Shown here in pieces: positions 9,190-18,604 of a stretch of 64,000 nucleotides of DNA. Position numbers and translations under genes: made by a program. The DNA lies in the NCBI GenBank assembly GCA_028279425.1, contig JANQNV010000295.1, positions 1-64,000 on the forward strand, read 5' to 3'. A model generated the notes under the pieces. The model ran no database searches. It was not told where the DNA came from and saw only the letters and a list, made by a program, of their open reading frames with translations. Position 1 is the stretch's first letter. The number at the start of each line of letters is the position of its first letter. This DNA comes from Longimicrobiales bacterium. Its GTDB lineage: Bacteria > Gemmatimonadota > Gemmatimonadetes > Longimicrobiales > Gaopeijiaceae.

Positions 9190-9305
9190 CGGATCCTCCG
9201 GTAGAGCGGGATTCAGGGACGACGCGGCAGCTTGCCCCTCGCTCTGGCCGCATGCAAGGGACATCTCGGCGGAACCACGGGCGAGAGGACCGGTACGCCG
9301 TGGCC

Positions 9306-10073
9306 ATGATCAAAGACGACAGACCCCAACGGGCGAACCGGCCACCTTCAGAACACGACGTACCGGGCCGCGCGCCGTGGATGGCTGCCCTCGCCCTCGC
9401 AGCCGTGATCCTGGGGCTCTTTCCGGGGCGGGCCTCCGCGCAGATCACCGTAGCCGATATCTCGAGCACCCACACCTCATCGCTCCTGGCCCGCATCGAA
9501 CGCCATGTGGACGATGCCGTTCTGGCCGAAGTCGACGACATCCGGGACTCCCACCTCGCTGCCGGTGAACAGCTCGCGCGCTCGCTGGTGAAGCAGGAGC
9601 CCGAGTCGGCTGACGCGCACTACTGGCTGGGTGTCGTCCTGGGGATCCGCACCGAAAACACGGGAGGACTGGGGAAGTTGAACCTCGGACGAGAGGTCTT
9701 CGGGATCTCCGTGCGGGTGTTGGAACTCGACTCTCTGCACGCCGGAGGGCAGGAGCTGATGGGTCGGGTTCACGCCAATATTCAGCGGCTCAATTGGGTG
9801 ACACGCAGGATCGCTCTGAGTGGCGACGTGGGCGACCGGGTCGGGGATTCGTCGTGGGAGTTGGCCATCGCCTACTTCGAACGCGCCTGCCAGTTGGACC
9901 CGGGCGCGCTGGCGCCTCGCATCGAGCTCGCCCGCATCCACCTCGAACGCGACGACCCGGCGAAGGGCCGCGGGCTGCTCGAGGAGGTGCTCGCCCGGGA
10001 GCCGACCACGCTCGTCGAGGAGCGCATGCTGGAGGAGGCGGCGCGCCTCCTGCGGGAGCACGGGCAAGGGTGA
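9306..10073 (+). CDS. Exported tetratricopeptide-repeat protein
   Basis: 255 residues starting at ATG 9306 with a long N-region and a signal peptide or membrane anchor (MAALALAAVILGLFPGRASA). Helical repeats follow: SADAHYWLGVVLGIRT, then AIAYFERACQLDPGALAPRIELARIHLERDDPAKG, which read as TPR units. The layout resembles periplasmic TPR proteins of the RMDN/TRAP-associated kind, probably a protein-protein scaffold. No enzymatic motif is present. An in-frame GTG at 9300 is an alternative start. Confidence 0.75.
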   Translation: MIKDDRPQRANRPPSEHDVPGRAPWMAALALAAVILGLFPGRASAQITVADISSTHTSSLLARIERHVDDAVLAEVDDIRDSHLAAGEQLARSLVKQEPESADAHYWLGVVLGIRTENTGGLGKLNLGREVFGISVRVLELDSLHAGGQELMGRVHANIQRLNWVTRRIALSGDVGDRVGDSSWELAIAYFERACQLDPGALAPRIELARIHLERDDPAKGRGLLEEVLAREPTTLVEERMLEEAARLLREHGQG

Positions 10074-10251
10074 GGTCGGGGCCGGGTGATGGCGCCCACC
10101 GCGACGCGTGGAGTCCCCGCGGCATGCGCCCGACCGTGGGGTAGCTCGGATCCCGCGCCGAGCGGCAGTTGGGAGTCTCGCTGGCTGGCGCGTATGGTGG
10201 GTTGGTCCGTAAGGTCAGGTCCATCCCTCATCCGCAGAACGAGAGGCCGCC

Positions 10252-13020
10252 GTGTTCATGCGCCATCCCTTCGTCCGCGTCGCGCTGTTCGTCTTCGCCG
10301 CCCCCCTCCTCATGGCCGGATGCGGCGGCGACGATGGTGGAACGGAGCCGGATCCGGTGACGATCTCGGTCAACCCGTCGACTCTGACACTCTTCGTGGG
10401 TGACACCGACGCCCTCACGGCCGATGTCTCCGGTGCCAGTGGAGCTTCCGTGGATTGGTCGTCGTCGGCGTCGGCGGTCGCCACGGTGTCGGGGTCGGGA
10501 TTGGTGACGGCGGTGGGCCTCGGTTCTGCCACGATCACCGCCTCGGTCGCCGGTGAGGGCGTGTCGGCCGTCGTCGACGTCACCGTGCGGGCGTCGACGA
10601 TCACAGTGGAGCCTGCCAGCGCTGAGATCGAGGTCGACGAGACCGTACAGCTCGCGGCCACCGTCACGGGCGGCAGCGGGCTCACCGTCTCATGGGTGTC
10701 GGCCGACGACGCCGTCGCCACGGTCGACGGCGCCGGTACGGTGACCGGAGTCGCGTCCGGTACGGTCGACGTCACGGCCTCGGTCGACGGACAGCCCGGC
10801 GTCGAGGCCACCGCGTCGGTCCGGGTCACGGAGCCTCCCAGCATCTCCAACGTCGAGTTCGTCGACGGCCAGGGGCTGCCCTTGGATCTCAACGACATCG
10901 GTGATGTGATCGCCGTGAGCTTCGACGTGGAGGGGGAGGCGGGTACAGCCGTCGAGGTCGACCTGCAGGTGGGCGACGTGGTGCTGGCGTCGGAGACCGT
11001 CACCATTGCCGCGGCGCCCGGACTCCCGGCAGGTTTGGGTGCAGCCCGGGGTCGGACGCGAGTCGACCTCGAGGGCGCCACTCCGGTCGTATCCTTGACG
11101 ACCGATCAGGTCGAGGAACTCGCCGCGGGGGCGCAAGACGTATCGCTGCTCCTCAACGGTATCGCCGGGGTCACGACCGAAGGCACGGTCAATCCGAGCC
11201 CCCACCTCTTCCTGCGTGGCGTGAACGCGAACACACTCGTGCTCGTGAACGGGCGCCGGGTGACCAACACCGACATGGCGCTCACGGCCAACCTGGCCTT
11301 CGCCTCGCAGATCGAGCGGATCGAGGTGCTGGCGGACGGGTCGTCGGCGGTGTATGGGGCCGACGCGGTCGGGGGCGTGGTCAACTTCATCCTGAAGGCC
11401 GAGAATCGGTCGGGATCCGGGCCGACCACGTTTGCATCGGTCACCGGATACGACGCCGACGACAACCCCTACGATATTCGTATCGGCACGGCCGACCTGG
11501 TGCGAGGCGGGACCCTGGAGGAGGCTCCAGACTTCGACGGTGAAGATCCGGTCTACGATGGACCCTTCGAGACCTCCGACCCGTGGTTCGTGGGCTCCGA
11601 GGCGGGCTATGAGGTGCCCCTCTACCAGCGCGCTGCCTGGAGGCTCGACCGGTGGGGCGACTACTCGGGGATCGCGGCGCACGACTTCGACGTTGCGGCC
11701 GCGTCCACGCCCACGGACTGGAGTTACGCCGGGGTCACGACGGGAGCCGACCTGACGGGGCTGGATGGGCTCCCCTTCCTCATCCGGACGCGCGCCACGG
11801 ACCCCTTCGGCCAGTACGCTTCGCGCACGCTTCTGAACAGCGCGAACGGTCAGCCGTTCATGGCCTACGCCGACTTGACGCCCCCGGCGATCCATGTCGC
11901 GCCGGGCGGCATCCAGCCCTACACACTGGGTCTCGGTGCGACGGGGGTCTTCGGGCTGGGCACGACGAACACACCGGGCGCCGACGGACCGGCTCGCTCC
12001 GACCTCGACACCGGCTCGGCGCTGGGCCGAGTGCGCTACGACACCCCCACCGGCTCCGTGTACCTGCGTGGGAGCGCCGAGGAGTTCACGTCGTCGTGGG
12101 ACGTCTTCGGTGGGGGGGTGACCTTCGACTTCGAGTCGCTTGGGCCTGGAGTGGCCCGCGGTGAATTCAGCATCGCCGACGGGGCCGGCAACCGCGCCTC
12201 GATGCAGATCGACGGGGTCTACAACCCGAACCCCACGCGGGTCGAGGATCTGACGGTGAGCGGGACGTACGATCCCACGTTCACCCTCAGCCTCCGGGCT
12301 ACGTTCTTCGACGACCTCGACGTGCTCTTCGGCGCCCCCTTCGTCCGTTACGACGGGGTGGTCGGTGGGACCGCGCCCCTCTACATGATTCCCGGGTTCC
12401 TCATGACCGGCGACGGCTTCGACGACCAGCTCACCCGCGAGGGCACCTTCGACTTCCAGATCGACGCCGCCCCCCACGTGATTCAACTCACCGAGACGTC
12501 GTTCCCTCAGGAGCCCAATGGGCAGCGTTTCCCCGCCAGCGTCATCGGCGTCGGGGCCTTCAACTCCGGGGGCAACTTTTCGTGGGCCGACGAATCGGTC
12601 GACGGGCGGTACAATCTCACGGATCGGGTGTTCGGGACGCAGGGTGACGACCACTACGAAGTCGTGACCGGCCCCTCCATTTTGTACAACGCCTTCGGAA
12701 ACCCCTCCTGCACGCTCCCCCAGAGCCACGACTTCGAGCTCCTTGCGTACACGTCGGGCACGTTCCCTGCCAACCGGGCGCAGCTCCTCTACCGAAAGAG
12801 CCTGCCGGGCGACCTGAATGTGGCATTGCCGGCCGGCGACCCCGTGGATCTCACGGTCATCGACCGCGGAGGGTTTTTCGAAGGTCAGGCCTCGACGACC
12901 CTCGATGCGACGTTGCTGAACCTCCCGCCGGACGTCATCGGGGTTCAGTGGCTGTTGATGTCGATCTTTGGAGAAGCGTTGCTGACGCCCATTTCTCCGT
13001 TCGAAGTCGTCCCGTGTTGA
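10252..13020 (+). CDS. Lipoprotein with two Big_2 Ig-like domains and a TonB-plug-like insert
   Basis: 922 residues. A lipobox (LLMAGCGG) follows the signal sequence. Residues ~35-105 and ~115-195 are two bacterial Ig-like (Big_2) domains, each with the VTVSGSGLVTAVGLG-type turn. Residues ~318-385 (11203-11410) closely resemble the TonB-dependent receptor plug: FLRGVNANTLVLVNGRR, then QIERIEVLADGSSAVYGADA and GGVVNFILK. No outer-membrane beta-barrel follows; the C-terminal ~530 residues are Gly/Asp-rich beta structure with no family recognised. GTG 10252 has GAGAGG 6 bases upstream; ATG 10258 is the alternative. Probably surface or periplasmic; function unknown. Confidence 0.8.
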   Translation: MFMRHPFVRVALFVFAAPLLMAGCGGDDGGTEPDPVTISVNPSTLTLFVGDTDALTADVSGASGASVDWSSSASAVATVSGSGLVTAVGLGSATITASVAGEGVSAVVDVTVRASTITVEPASAEIEVDETVQLAATVTGGSGLTVSWVSADDAVATVDGAGTVTGVASGTVDVTASVDGQPGVEATASVRVTEPPSISNVEFVDGQGLPLDLNDIGDVIAVSFDVEGEAGTAVEVDLQVGDVVLASETVTIAAAPGLPAGLGAARGRTRVDLEGATPVVSLTTDQVEELAAGAQDVSLLLNGIAGVTTEGTVNPSPHLFLRGVNANTLVLVNGRRVTNTDMALTANLAFASQIERIEVLADGSSAVYGADAVGGVVNFILKAENRSGSGPTTFASVTGYDADDNPYDIRIGTADLVRGGTLEEAPDFDGEDPVYDGPFETSDPWFVGSEAGYEVPLYQRAAWRLDRWGDYSGIAAHDFDVAAASTPTDWSYAGVTTGADLTGLDGLPFLIRTRATDPFGQYASRTLLNSANGQPFMAYADLTPPAIHVAPGGIQPYTLGLGATGVFGLGTTNTPGADGPARSDLDTGSALGRVRYDTPTGSVYLRGSAEEFTSSWDVFGGGVTFDFESLGPGVARGEFSIADGAGNRASMQIDGVYNPNPTRVEDLTVSGTYDPTFTLSLRATFFDDLDVLFGAPFVRYDGVVGGTAPLYMIPGFLMTGDGFDDQLTREGTFDFQIDAAPHVIQLTETSFPQEPNGQRFPASVIGVGAFNSGGNFSWADESVDGRYNLTDRVFGTQGDDHYEVVTGPSILYNAFGNPSCTLPQSHDFELLAYTSGTFPANRAQLLYRKSLPGDLNVALPAGDPVDLTVIDRGGFFEGQASTTLDATLLNLPPDVIGVQWLLMSIFGEALLTPISPFEVVPC

Positions 13021-13023
13021 GCC

Positions 13024-13236
13024 TCAGCCCAGAAACTCTAGCCCCGGGACGCGCTCGAGCTCTTCCCAGCGGCCTCGTGCCACCTGGAGTTGTACCCCGC
13101 TGCTGAGAACGACATGCGCCGCCTCCATCCCGGTGCCGTTCAAGGACCTTGATTCGGTCCAGATTCCCTCGCCGTCGAGAGGGAGCCACGTCGGAGGGCC
13201 CGCGGACGGGGCCCTCCGACCGTGGTCCGGTCGCGA
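13024..13236 (-). other. Stop-free segment in frame with the PQQ dehydrogenase, after its stop
   Basis: On the - strand the frame of the dehydrogenase stays open for 70 codons after its TAG (13237-13239) up to a TGA at 13024-13026. An ATG at 13128 would give a 34-residue peptide beginning MEAAHVVLSSG and ending GLEFLG. Codon use looks coding-like, but the first half of the segment is the terminator hairpin. It may be the remnant of a longer C-terminus, a tiny separate gene, or chance in GC-rich DNA. Nothing else is seen in 13021-13236. Confidence 0.25.
13190..13220 (-). terminator. Strong hairpin between convergent genes
   Basis: Perfect 12-bp inverted repeat GTCGGAGGGCCC (13190-13201) / GGGCCCTCCGAC (13209-13220) with a 7-base loop, 16 bases after the PQQ dehydrogenase stop. 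No T-tract, but the position suits transcription termination for the - strand gene, and possibly for the + strand gene ending at 13020. Confidence 0.6.
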
Positions 13237-15339
13237 CTACTCAGGCAAGGCGTAGGCGATCAGGCCGCTGGACTGCTGGACGAGCACGTACTGGCGACCC
13301 TCGTGCACCCAGCCCGACATGCCGTAGCGGCTCGTGGCCGGGATCGACACGGCGCCCACGCGCTCCCCGGTCGCCTTGTCGAGGCCGAAGATGAAGGGAT
13401 CTCCGGCAGAGTCCTGACCGCTCGCGATGACGAGCTCCGGTGTCACGATCATGGCCGAGTGGCCCCCGCGACCGCGATTGACCTCGATGTCGAGGCCCTG
13501 AAGGAGCGGGTGGTTGCGAATCGCCTCCTGTTCTTCGGCCGGTGCGTCACCGTGGGGGATCACCCAGAGGTACTCCCCGGTGTTCATGTCGATCGCGCTG
13601 ATTCGGCCCCGCGGACCGTCGAAGATGAAGTCCGGGGGCAGTCCCTCGAACGGGTTCTCTACCGTGGGCCGCGGCGGGCGCGGGCCCGAACCAGGGGCGG
13701 CGGTGGCGAAGTCGACGACGGTCTTCCCGGTCTGGTTCGGGTTGTCGCGCAGGGATCCCGCATCGAGGTAGGTGCGGGTGCAGCCGGAGTGCGAGGTGAT
13801 GAACATGACGCCCGAGGTGGGGTCGGCGACGGCCGGGCCGGTGATGTTGACTCCGCCGGTGTTGCCCGGACAGATGTTGGCGCCTCCGAGCCCGTTGTCG
13901 TTGCCCTCGTACGTGGGCGGATTGAAGAGCGGCACGAACTGATTCGTGGCCTCCGCGTACTCGAGCGCGAGCGCCCGGATGTCGGGCGTGTAGTCGATCA
14001 GCTGCTCCTCGGTGCGTCCCTGCAGGTCGAAGGGTGCCGGCCAGGTCGGGAAGGGCTGGGTGGGCGAAAGCTGCTCTCCCGGGACGCCCGACTGGGGTAC
14101 TTCCCGGTCTTCGATCGGCCAGATGGGCTCACCCGTCTCCCGGTTCAGCGCGTAGACCCACGCCTGCTTGGTGGCCTGGAAGATTCCCGGGATCTCCTCG
14201 CCGTCGACCGTCACGTCCATCAGGACCGGCGCGGTGGGGGTGTCGTAGTTCCAGATGTCGTGCCGCACCATCTGGAAGTGCCAGGCCCGCTCCCCGGTGC
14301 GCACGTCGAGGGCGATCAGACTGGTCGAGAACAGGTTGTCGCCCGGGCGGAAGCCACCGTACCAGTCCATCGTGGCGCCATTCGTCGGAATGTAGACGAG
14401 CCCACGCTCGGGGTCGGCCGCCAACGGCGCCCACGACGATATGTCGCCCGTCCACTGCCAGGCGTCGTTCTCCCACGTCTCGTGACCCACTTCACCGGGC
14501 CTCGGAATGACGTGGAACTTCCAGAGGAGCTCGCCCGTCCTCGCATCGTAGCCGAGGATATCGCCGGGCACGTTTTCGATGCGGGACTGGTTGTAGCCCT
14601 GCTCGGCGGAGTTGCTGATGACCACGACATCGTTCACGACGATCGGAGGCGACGAAGCCGTGATGTAGCCCAGCTCGAGGGGGAGCCCCCGGTCGGGATC
14701 GTAGGTGCCGCCAGCGGCCACGTGGGCCTCCCACGGCCCCCAATCCTGGATCAGATCCTCGACCATGTCGACGACCCCCGACTCGGGGAATCCGTCGATG
14801 TCGACGCTCCGCCCCCATCCCTCGAGGTGATCGCCGGTTTCGGCGTCGATGGCGTGCAGGAAGAAGCCCGGGGTGGAGATGTAGATCACCTTGCGGCCGT
14901 CGATCTCACCGTAGGCCACGCCCTTGCCGTAGCCCGAGCGCATGGAGTACTCGAAGCGCGCCGTCTCCGGCTCCCGGTAGCTCCACTTCATCTCGCCCGT
15001 GCCGGCGTCGAGTGCGACCACACTTCTGTGGCGCCCGGCCACGGTGTAGAGCGTGCCGTCGACGTAGCTCGGGGTCGAGCGCATGATCGACGCTCCAGTG
15101 CCGAAACTCGCACCATTCCACTCCCACGCGACTTCGAGGTCGTCGAAGTTGGATGCGGTGATCTGACTGGCGGGGAGGTAGCGGGTGTGCCAGGCGTCGC
15201 CGCCCAGATAGTGCCACTGCCCGTCTTCGGTGCCCGGTCCCTGCGCTACTCCGACCGTCGGGGCAGCGAGGAACGCCCCCAACCCTGCGACCAAACTGAG
15301 CCGGCTGAGCCGGCGGGACGCCCTGATCCCGTTGTGCAT
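13237..15339 (-). CDS. Exported PQQ-dependent (quinoprotein) dehydrogenase
   Basis: 700 residues from ATG 15339, preceded by GGAGGCAC; the frame extends further upstream but without signal-like sequence. A basic N-terminus with a signal ([20 protein letters not shown]) predicts periplasmic location. The mature start ([14 protein letters not shown]) and repeated tryptophan-docking stretches ([40 protein letters not shown]) mark an eight-bladed quinoprotein propeller of the glucose/alcohol dehydrogenase kind. No C-terminal cytochrome c (CxxCH) is fused. It would oxidise an alcohol or sugar using PQQ and pass electrons to the respiratory chain; no PQQ synthesis genes are in the window. Confidence 0.85.
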   Translation of the reverse strand: MHNGIRASRRLSRLSLVAGLGAFLAAPTVGVAQGPGTEDGQWHYLGGDAWHTRYLPASQITASNFDDLEVAWEWNGASFGTGASIMRSTPSYVDGTLYTVAGRHRSVVALDAGTGEMKWSYREPETARFEYSMRSGYGKGVAYGEIDGRKVIYISTPGFFLHAIDAETGDHLEGWGRSVDIDGFPESGVVDMVEDLIQDWGPWEAHVAAGGTYDPDRGLPLELGYITASSPPIVVNDVVVISNSAEQGYNQSRIENVPGDILGYDARTGELLWKFHVIPRPGEVGHETWENDAWQWTGDISSWAPLAADPERGLVYIPTNGATMDWYGGFRPGDNLFSTSLIALDVRTGERAWHFQMVRHDIWNYDTPTAPVLMDVTVDGEEIPGIFQATKQAWVYALNRETGEPIWPIEDREVPQSGVPGEQLSPTQPFPTWPAPFDLQGRTEEQLIDYTPDIRALALEYAEATNQFVPLFNPPTYEGNDNGLGGANICPGNTGGVNITGPAVADPTSGVMFITSHSGCTRTYLDAGSLRDNPNQTGKTVVDFATAAPGSGPRPPRPTVENPFEGLPPDFIFDGPRGRISAIDMNTGEYLWVIPHGDAPAEEQEAIRNHPLLQGLDIEVNRGRGGHSAMIVTPELVIASGQDSAGDPFIFGLDKATGERVGAVSIPATSRYGMSGWVHEGRQYVLVQQSSGLIAYALPE

Positions 15340-15588
15340 CTGCGTGCCTCCAGAGGGTGCCACACTCGTTGGACGAAGCGTCCGATCGCGCGCCTCGTCT
15401 TTCCAGCGGGACATAGTACGCGGTGCCCCGGTTCAGCGCACCGCCCGGCCCACCCCCGGGCGCACCGGGGAGCGGCGGTCCGGTCGCCGAATCGGGCCGG
15501 GAATCGGTTGACACGGGCGCGCGGCGGGGCGCACACTGCGCTCGTTCTCGTCAGGTACAGTCGCCCAGAATTCCCATGCACTCCCACG

Positions 15589-16062
15589 ATGGAGTCCCGC
15601 GTGCGTAGCTCGGTTTTCGTGCTCTTGCTCGGGCTGGGTCTGCTCAGCCCTCAGGTTCTGGTCGCCCAGGCCGACGACGCCGGTGTGGTCTCGTTCTTCT
15701 CGGCGATCGGCGAAGGACTCTCGGAGGGCGAGGTCTTCGCCATCGACGCGGCGTCCTTCGCGGCCCTGCTGCGCGACGATCTGGACCCGGCCCTCACCGC
15801 CGACGCCGTGGAGGATCTGCTCGGCCCGGACTTCCGCTACGGCCCGATTGATCGATGGGTCTCGTGCGGTGGTGACGCCCCCTGCGAGATGGCCCATCGC
15901 GGCGTTCACGTGGCCCTCCTCGGTGTCTCGGCCAACGACGAGAGCGACGAGATCGCGCTGCGCCTGGCCCGCACCGGGGGGGAGGACGGAGGCGTGTGGA
16001 GGAGCTTCGGATCGATGCGGGTGCAGAACAGCGACGGGGTGTGGCGCGTGGTCTCGAGGTAG
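15589..16062 (+). CDS. Exported protein of unknown function
   Basis: 157 residues from ATG 15589 (GTG 15601 possible). It has a clear signal peptide (SSVFVLLLGLGLLSPQVLVAQ). The mature part, with an FFSAIGEGLSEGEVF start, one Cys pair (SCGGDAPCEM) that may form a disulphide and a DGVWRVVSR end, looks like a compact alpha+beta domain resembling DUF4440/NTF2-like exported proteins, but this is only a resemblance. It is convergent with the gene at 16078, 15 bases away. Confidence 0.65.
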   Translation: MESRVRSSVFVLLLGLGLLSPQVLVAQADDAGVVSFFSAIGEGLSEGEVFAIDAASFAALLRDDLDPALTADAVEDLLGPDFRYGPIDRWVSCGGDAPCEMAHRGVHVALLGVSANDESDEIALRLARTGGEDGGVWRSFGSMRVQNSDGVWRVVSR

Positions 16063-16077
16063 GGGCGGCGAGGCGCG

Positions 16078-16950
16078 TCAGGGACGGCCGTCGTCGGGTG
16101 GGGCGGGGGTGTAGCGCGTGATCCGAGCGCGCCCGTCGCCGCCCTCGTCGACGATCGTGAGTACGGCCGGGGCCTCGATCATGACGCCCTCGGCTTGTCG
16201 GTGCCGGGAGGGGAGCCGCTCGTGGTCTACGACGTGCCCGGTGGCCGAGATGTGCACGATGCGTCGCTGACGGGCGGCGACCACCCACCACCCGTCGCCG
16301 TCGGGCGCGGCCGTCAAACCCGAGGGGGAGATCCGGCCGATGTCGGCCTCGTCGAGTTGGTCGGGGGTGACGAGCGCGCGAGGGGCAACCGGTAGCCGCG
16401 GCATCTCGAGGTCGTCGCCCTCGCCCGGGATCGCTACCTCGAGAATCGCGAGGTGCCGGCGCCACGGCCGGTGGATCACCGTCTTGCACGCCATCAGAAG
16501 CCGGTCGGTGTCGGGGTCGAACATCAACCCCTCGACCTCGCAGATGTCGTCTGCCGCGGTTCTGCGGACCGCGTAGCCCGCCACGGATTCGGTCGTGCCG
16601 GGCTCGAACGAGACGAGCGTACCGGTACTCGTGGTCAGGTGGAAGCGACGCCCGTCCCACGCCAGACCCTCGAAGTCGCCGCGCAGCGGCTCGGGTCCGA
16701 GCACCCGCCTCTCGAGAATCGCGTCGCCGGAGTCTTCGAGCCGGTAGATGATCCCGCGCTCGTCGTCGTGGGCCCAGAGTCGTCCGGAGGCGTCGAGCGC
16801 GAGACCCGACACCTCCTGGAGTTCGGAGGGCAGTCGGGCCCGCTCGTCATCACCTTCCAACCACCCTTCGAGGGAGTCGCTCGTCAGCCATCCGGCGGCC
16901 AGGAGCGAGGGGGCGAACAGGACCGAGAGGACGGCGCGGAGGTGGATCAC
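16078..16950 (-). CDS. SdiA-regulated / phytase-esterase-like beta-propeller protein
   Basis: About 290 residues from GTG 16950; ATG codons at 17034 and 17022 in frame are possible starts. The N-terminus is hydrophobic (AVLSVLFAPSLLAAGW), so it is exported or anchored. The body has the SdiA-regulated/esterase-like-phytase signature: EVSGLALDASGRLWAHDDERG, GDFEGLAWDGRRFHL, CEVEGLMFDPDTDRLLMACK, then SGLTAAPDGDGWWVVAARQRRI. Such propellers are periplasmic, with unknown ligand. Convergent with 15589-16062. Confidence 0.75.
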   Translation of the reverse strand: MIHLRAVLSVLFAPSLLAAGWLTSDSLEGWLEGDDERARLPSELQEVSGLALDASGRLWAHDDERGIIYRLEDSGDAILERRVLGPEPLRGDFEGLAWDGRRFHLTTSTGTLVSFEPGTTESVAGYAVRRTAADDICEVEGLMFDPDTDRLLMACKTVIHRPWRRHLAILEVAIPGEGDDLEMPRLPVAPRALVTPDQLDEADIGRISPSGLTAAPDGDGWWVVAARQRRIVHISATGHVVDHERLPSRHRQAEGVMIEAPAVLTIVDEGGDGRARITRYTPAPPDDGRP

Positions 16951-17269
16951 GGGGGAGTGCGGATCACGAGCGAGGGGCGAAGGACGGGAGGCGCGCGGGT
17001 TTGGGGGCCGGAAGCTCATGAAGAGCCGCATGCCCCCGGGTACGCAAGGGTGATCCCTCCGTGCCAGGCCGGGCAGCGAGGGTCGGAACGCTCGGGCCGG
17101 CGAGGGCGAAGCGCGCGAGGCGGCGAGGGGTCGCACCGCGCGGGGCGCTCGATCGCGGGCGATGGAATGGCTGAATGGGGTTTTGGACCGCATGTTGGTG
17201 CCACGCCCGCGCGAACCGGGTCGAGCCGGCCTCTCGCGCCCCGCTCTCGCCGACCCCCTGGAGCCGACC
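16951..17269. other. Intergenic region between divergent genes
   Basis: About 320 bases between the SdiA-regulated-type gene and the aminotransferase. It must hold both promoters. In-frame start codons for both neighbours occur here (ATG 17034/17022 on -, ATG 17162/17192 on +), so the true gap may be shorter. No repeat, hairpin or separate gene was found. Confidence 0.5.
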
Positions 17270-18580
17270 ATGGTCGATCGTCGCCGCTTTCTCGGTGCTC
17301 TCGGACTCCCCGCGTTGGGGGGCGCCCTCGGCGTCCCCTTCCGCCCGACCGAACTCTCCGCGACCGCCCTCGACCTCGTGCCCATGCTCCGGTCCCACGA
17401 GGGAGAGGCGCGTGACGTCGCTCGCGACGAGGACTTCTGGATGGAGGTGGCGCGGGCCTTCACCGTCGATCGCACCCTGGTCAACCTGAACAACGGCGGG
17501 GTCAGCCCGGCGCCCGAGTTCGTCCAGGCGGCGATGAAGCGACACCTCGACTTCAGCAACGAGCTGCCGGCGTACACGATGTGGGAGATCCAGGAGCCCC
17601 GGCGCGAGGGTGTGCGCCTGCGTATGGCGCGGGCGTGGGATGTGGACCCGGAGGAGATCGCCTTCACGAGGAACGCATCGGAGTCGCTCCAGACCTGTCA
17701 GCTGGGCATGGACCTCGAGCCCGGAGACGAAGTCCTGACGACGACGCAGGACTACGGGCGGATGATCACCACCTTCAAGCAGCGGGAGCGGCGTGAGGGG
17801 ATCGTGCTGCGGCAGATCCAGATTCCGACGCCGGCCGAAGACGACGCGCAGGTGGTGCGGCTCTTCGAAGAGGCGATCACGCCGCGCACGAAGGCGATCC
17901 TCGCCTGTCACATGATCAACCTCACCGGCCAGATCCTGCCCATCCGCGATCTGGTCGCGATGGCGCGGCAACGCGACGTGCCCGTCATCGTCGACGGTGC
18001 GCACGCGCTGGCCCACTTCGACTTCACGATCTCCGAACTCGACTGCGACTACTACTCGACGTCGCTGCACAAGTGGTTGTTCGCCCCGATCGGTACCGGG
18101 CTCCTCTACGTGCGCAAGGACAAGATCCCGGGGCTTTGGCCGTTGATGGCGGCGCCCGAGGGGATGGATGCGAACATCCGGAAGTACGAGGAGATCGGGA
18201 CGCACCCGGCCGCGAACACACTGGCCATCGGAGAGGCGCTGACCTTTCACGAGTCTCTCCAGCCCAAGCGGAAGGAGGAGCGACTGGTCTACCTCCGGAA
18301 CCACTGGGCCGAGCGGTTGCTCGAGCACGATCGGATTCGACTGAACACGTCGCTCTTGCCCGGTCGGGCCTGCGGGATCGCGAACGTGCAGATGGTGGGC
18401 GTCGAGACCGGCGCGCTGCAGCGGCACCTGTGGGGCGTGCACCGCATCTTCACCACGCCGATCAAGCACGCCGAGTTCGAGGGGCTGCGCATCTCACCCT
18501 CGGTCTACACCACGATGGAAGAGCTCGACCGCTTCGTGGTGGCGATGGAAGACGTGCTGAAGAACGGACTGCCGGCCTGA
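17270..18580 (+). CDS. Tat-exported class V aminotransferase (isopenicillin-N-epimerase-like)
   Basis: 436 residues from ATG 17270. The N-terminus MVDRRRFLGALGLPALGG is a twin-arginine signal. The fold-type-I PLP domain follows: NLNNGGVSPAP near residue 75, FTRNASESLQT, VIVDGAHALAHFDF with the PLP-pyridine Asp, and YYSTSLHKWLFAPIGTG with the Schiff-base Lys near residue 267. Family members act as isopenicillin N epimerases, cysteine desulphurases or aminotransferases; with no sulphur-transfer partners near, an aminotransferase/epimerase acting in the periplasm is most likely. Earlier in-frame ATGs at 17162 and 17192 are rejected because they bury the Tat signal. Confidence 0.85.
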   Translation: MVDRRRFLGALGLPALGGALGVPFRPTELSATALDLVPMLRSHEGEARDVARDEDFWMEVARAFTVDRTLVNLNNGGVSPAPEFVQAAMKRHLDFSNELPAYTMWEIQEPRREGVRLRMARAWDVDPEEIAFTRNASESLQTCQLGMDLEPGDEVLTTTQDYGRMITTFKQRERREGIVLRQIQIPTPAEDDAQVVRLFEEAITPRTKAILACHMINLTGQILPIRDLVAMARQRDVPVIVDGAHALAHFDFTISELDCDYYSTSLHKWLFAPIGTGLLYVRKDKIPGLWPLMAAPEGMDANIRKYEEIGTHPAANTLAIGEALTFHESLQPKRKEERLVYLRNHWAERLLEHDRIRLNTSLLPGRACGIANVQMVGVETGALQRHLWGVHRIFTTPIKHAEFEGLRISPSVYTTMEELDRFVVAMEDVLKNGLPA

Positions 18581-18582
18581 CG

Positions 18583-18604
18583 AGGGCGTTCGGGAGAGCG
18601 CCCT
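18583..18604. terminator. Short hairpin between convergent genes
   Basis: AGGGCG (18583-18588) and CGCCCT (18599-18604) form a 6-bp GC stem with a 10-base loop between the aminotransferase stop and the stop of the TolB-like gene. Weak but well placed. Confidence 0.4.

Noticed and set aside
13222-15588. N-terminal extension of the exported protein at 15589, making 946 residues on +
   Set aside because: It runs antisense through the PQQ dehydrogenase; the signal peptide at ATG 15589 shows where the real protein begins.
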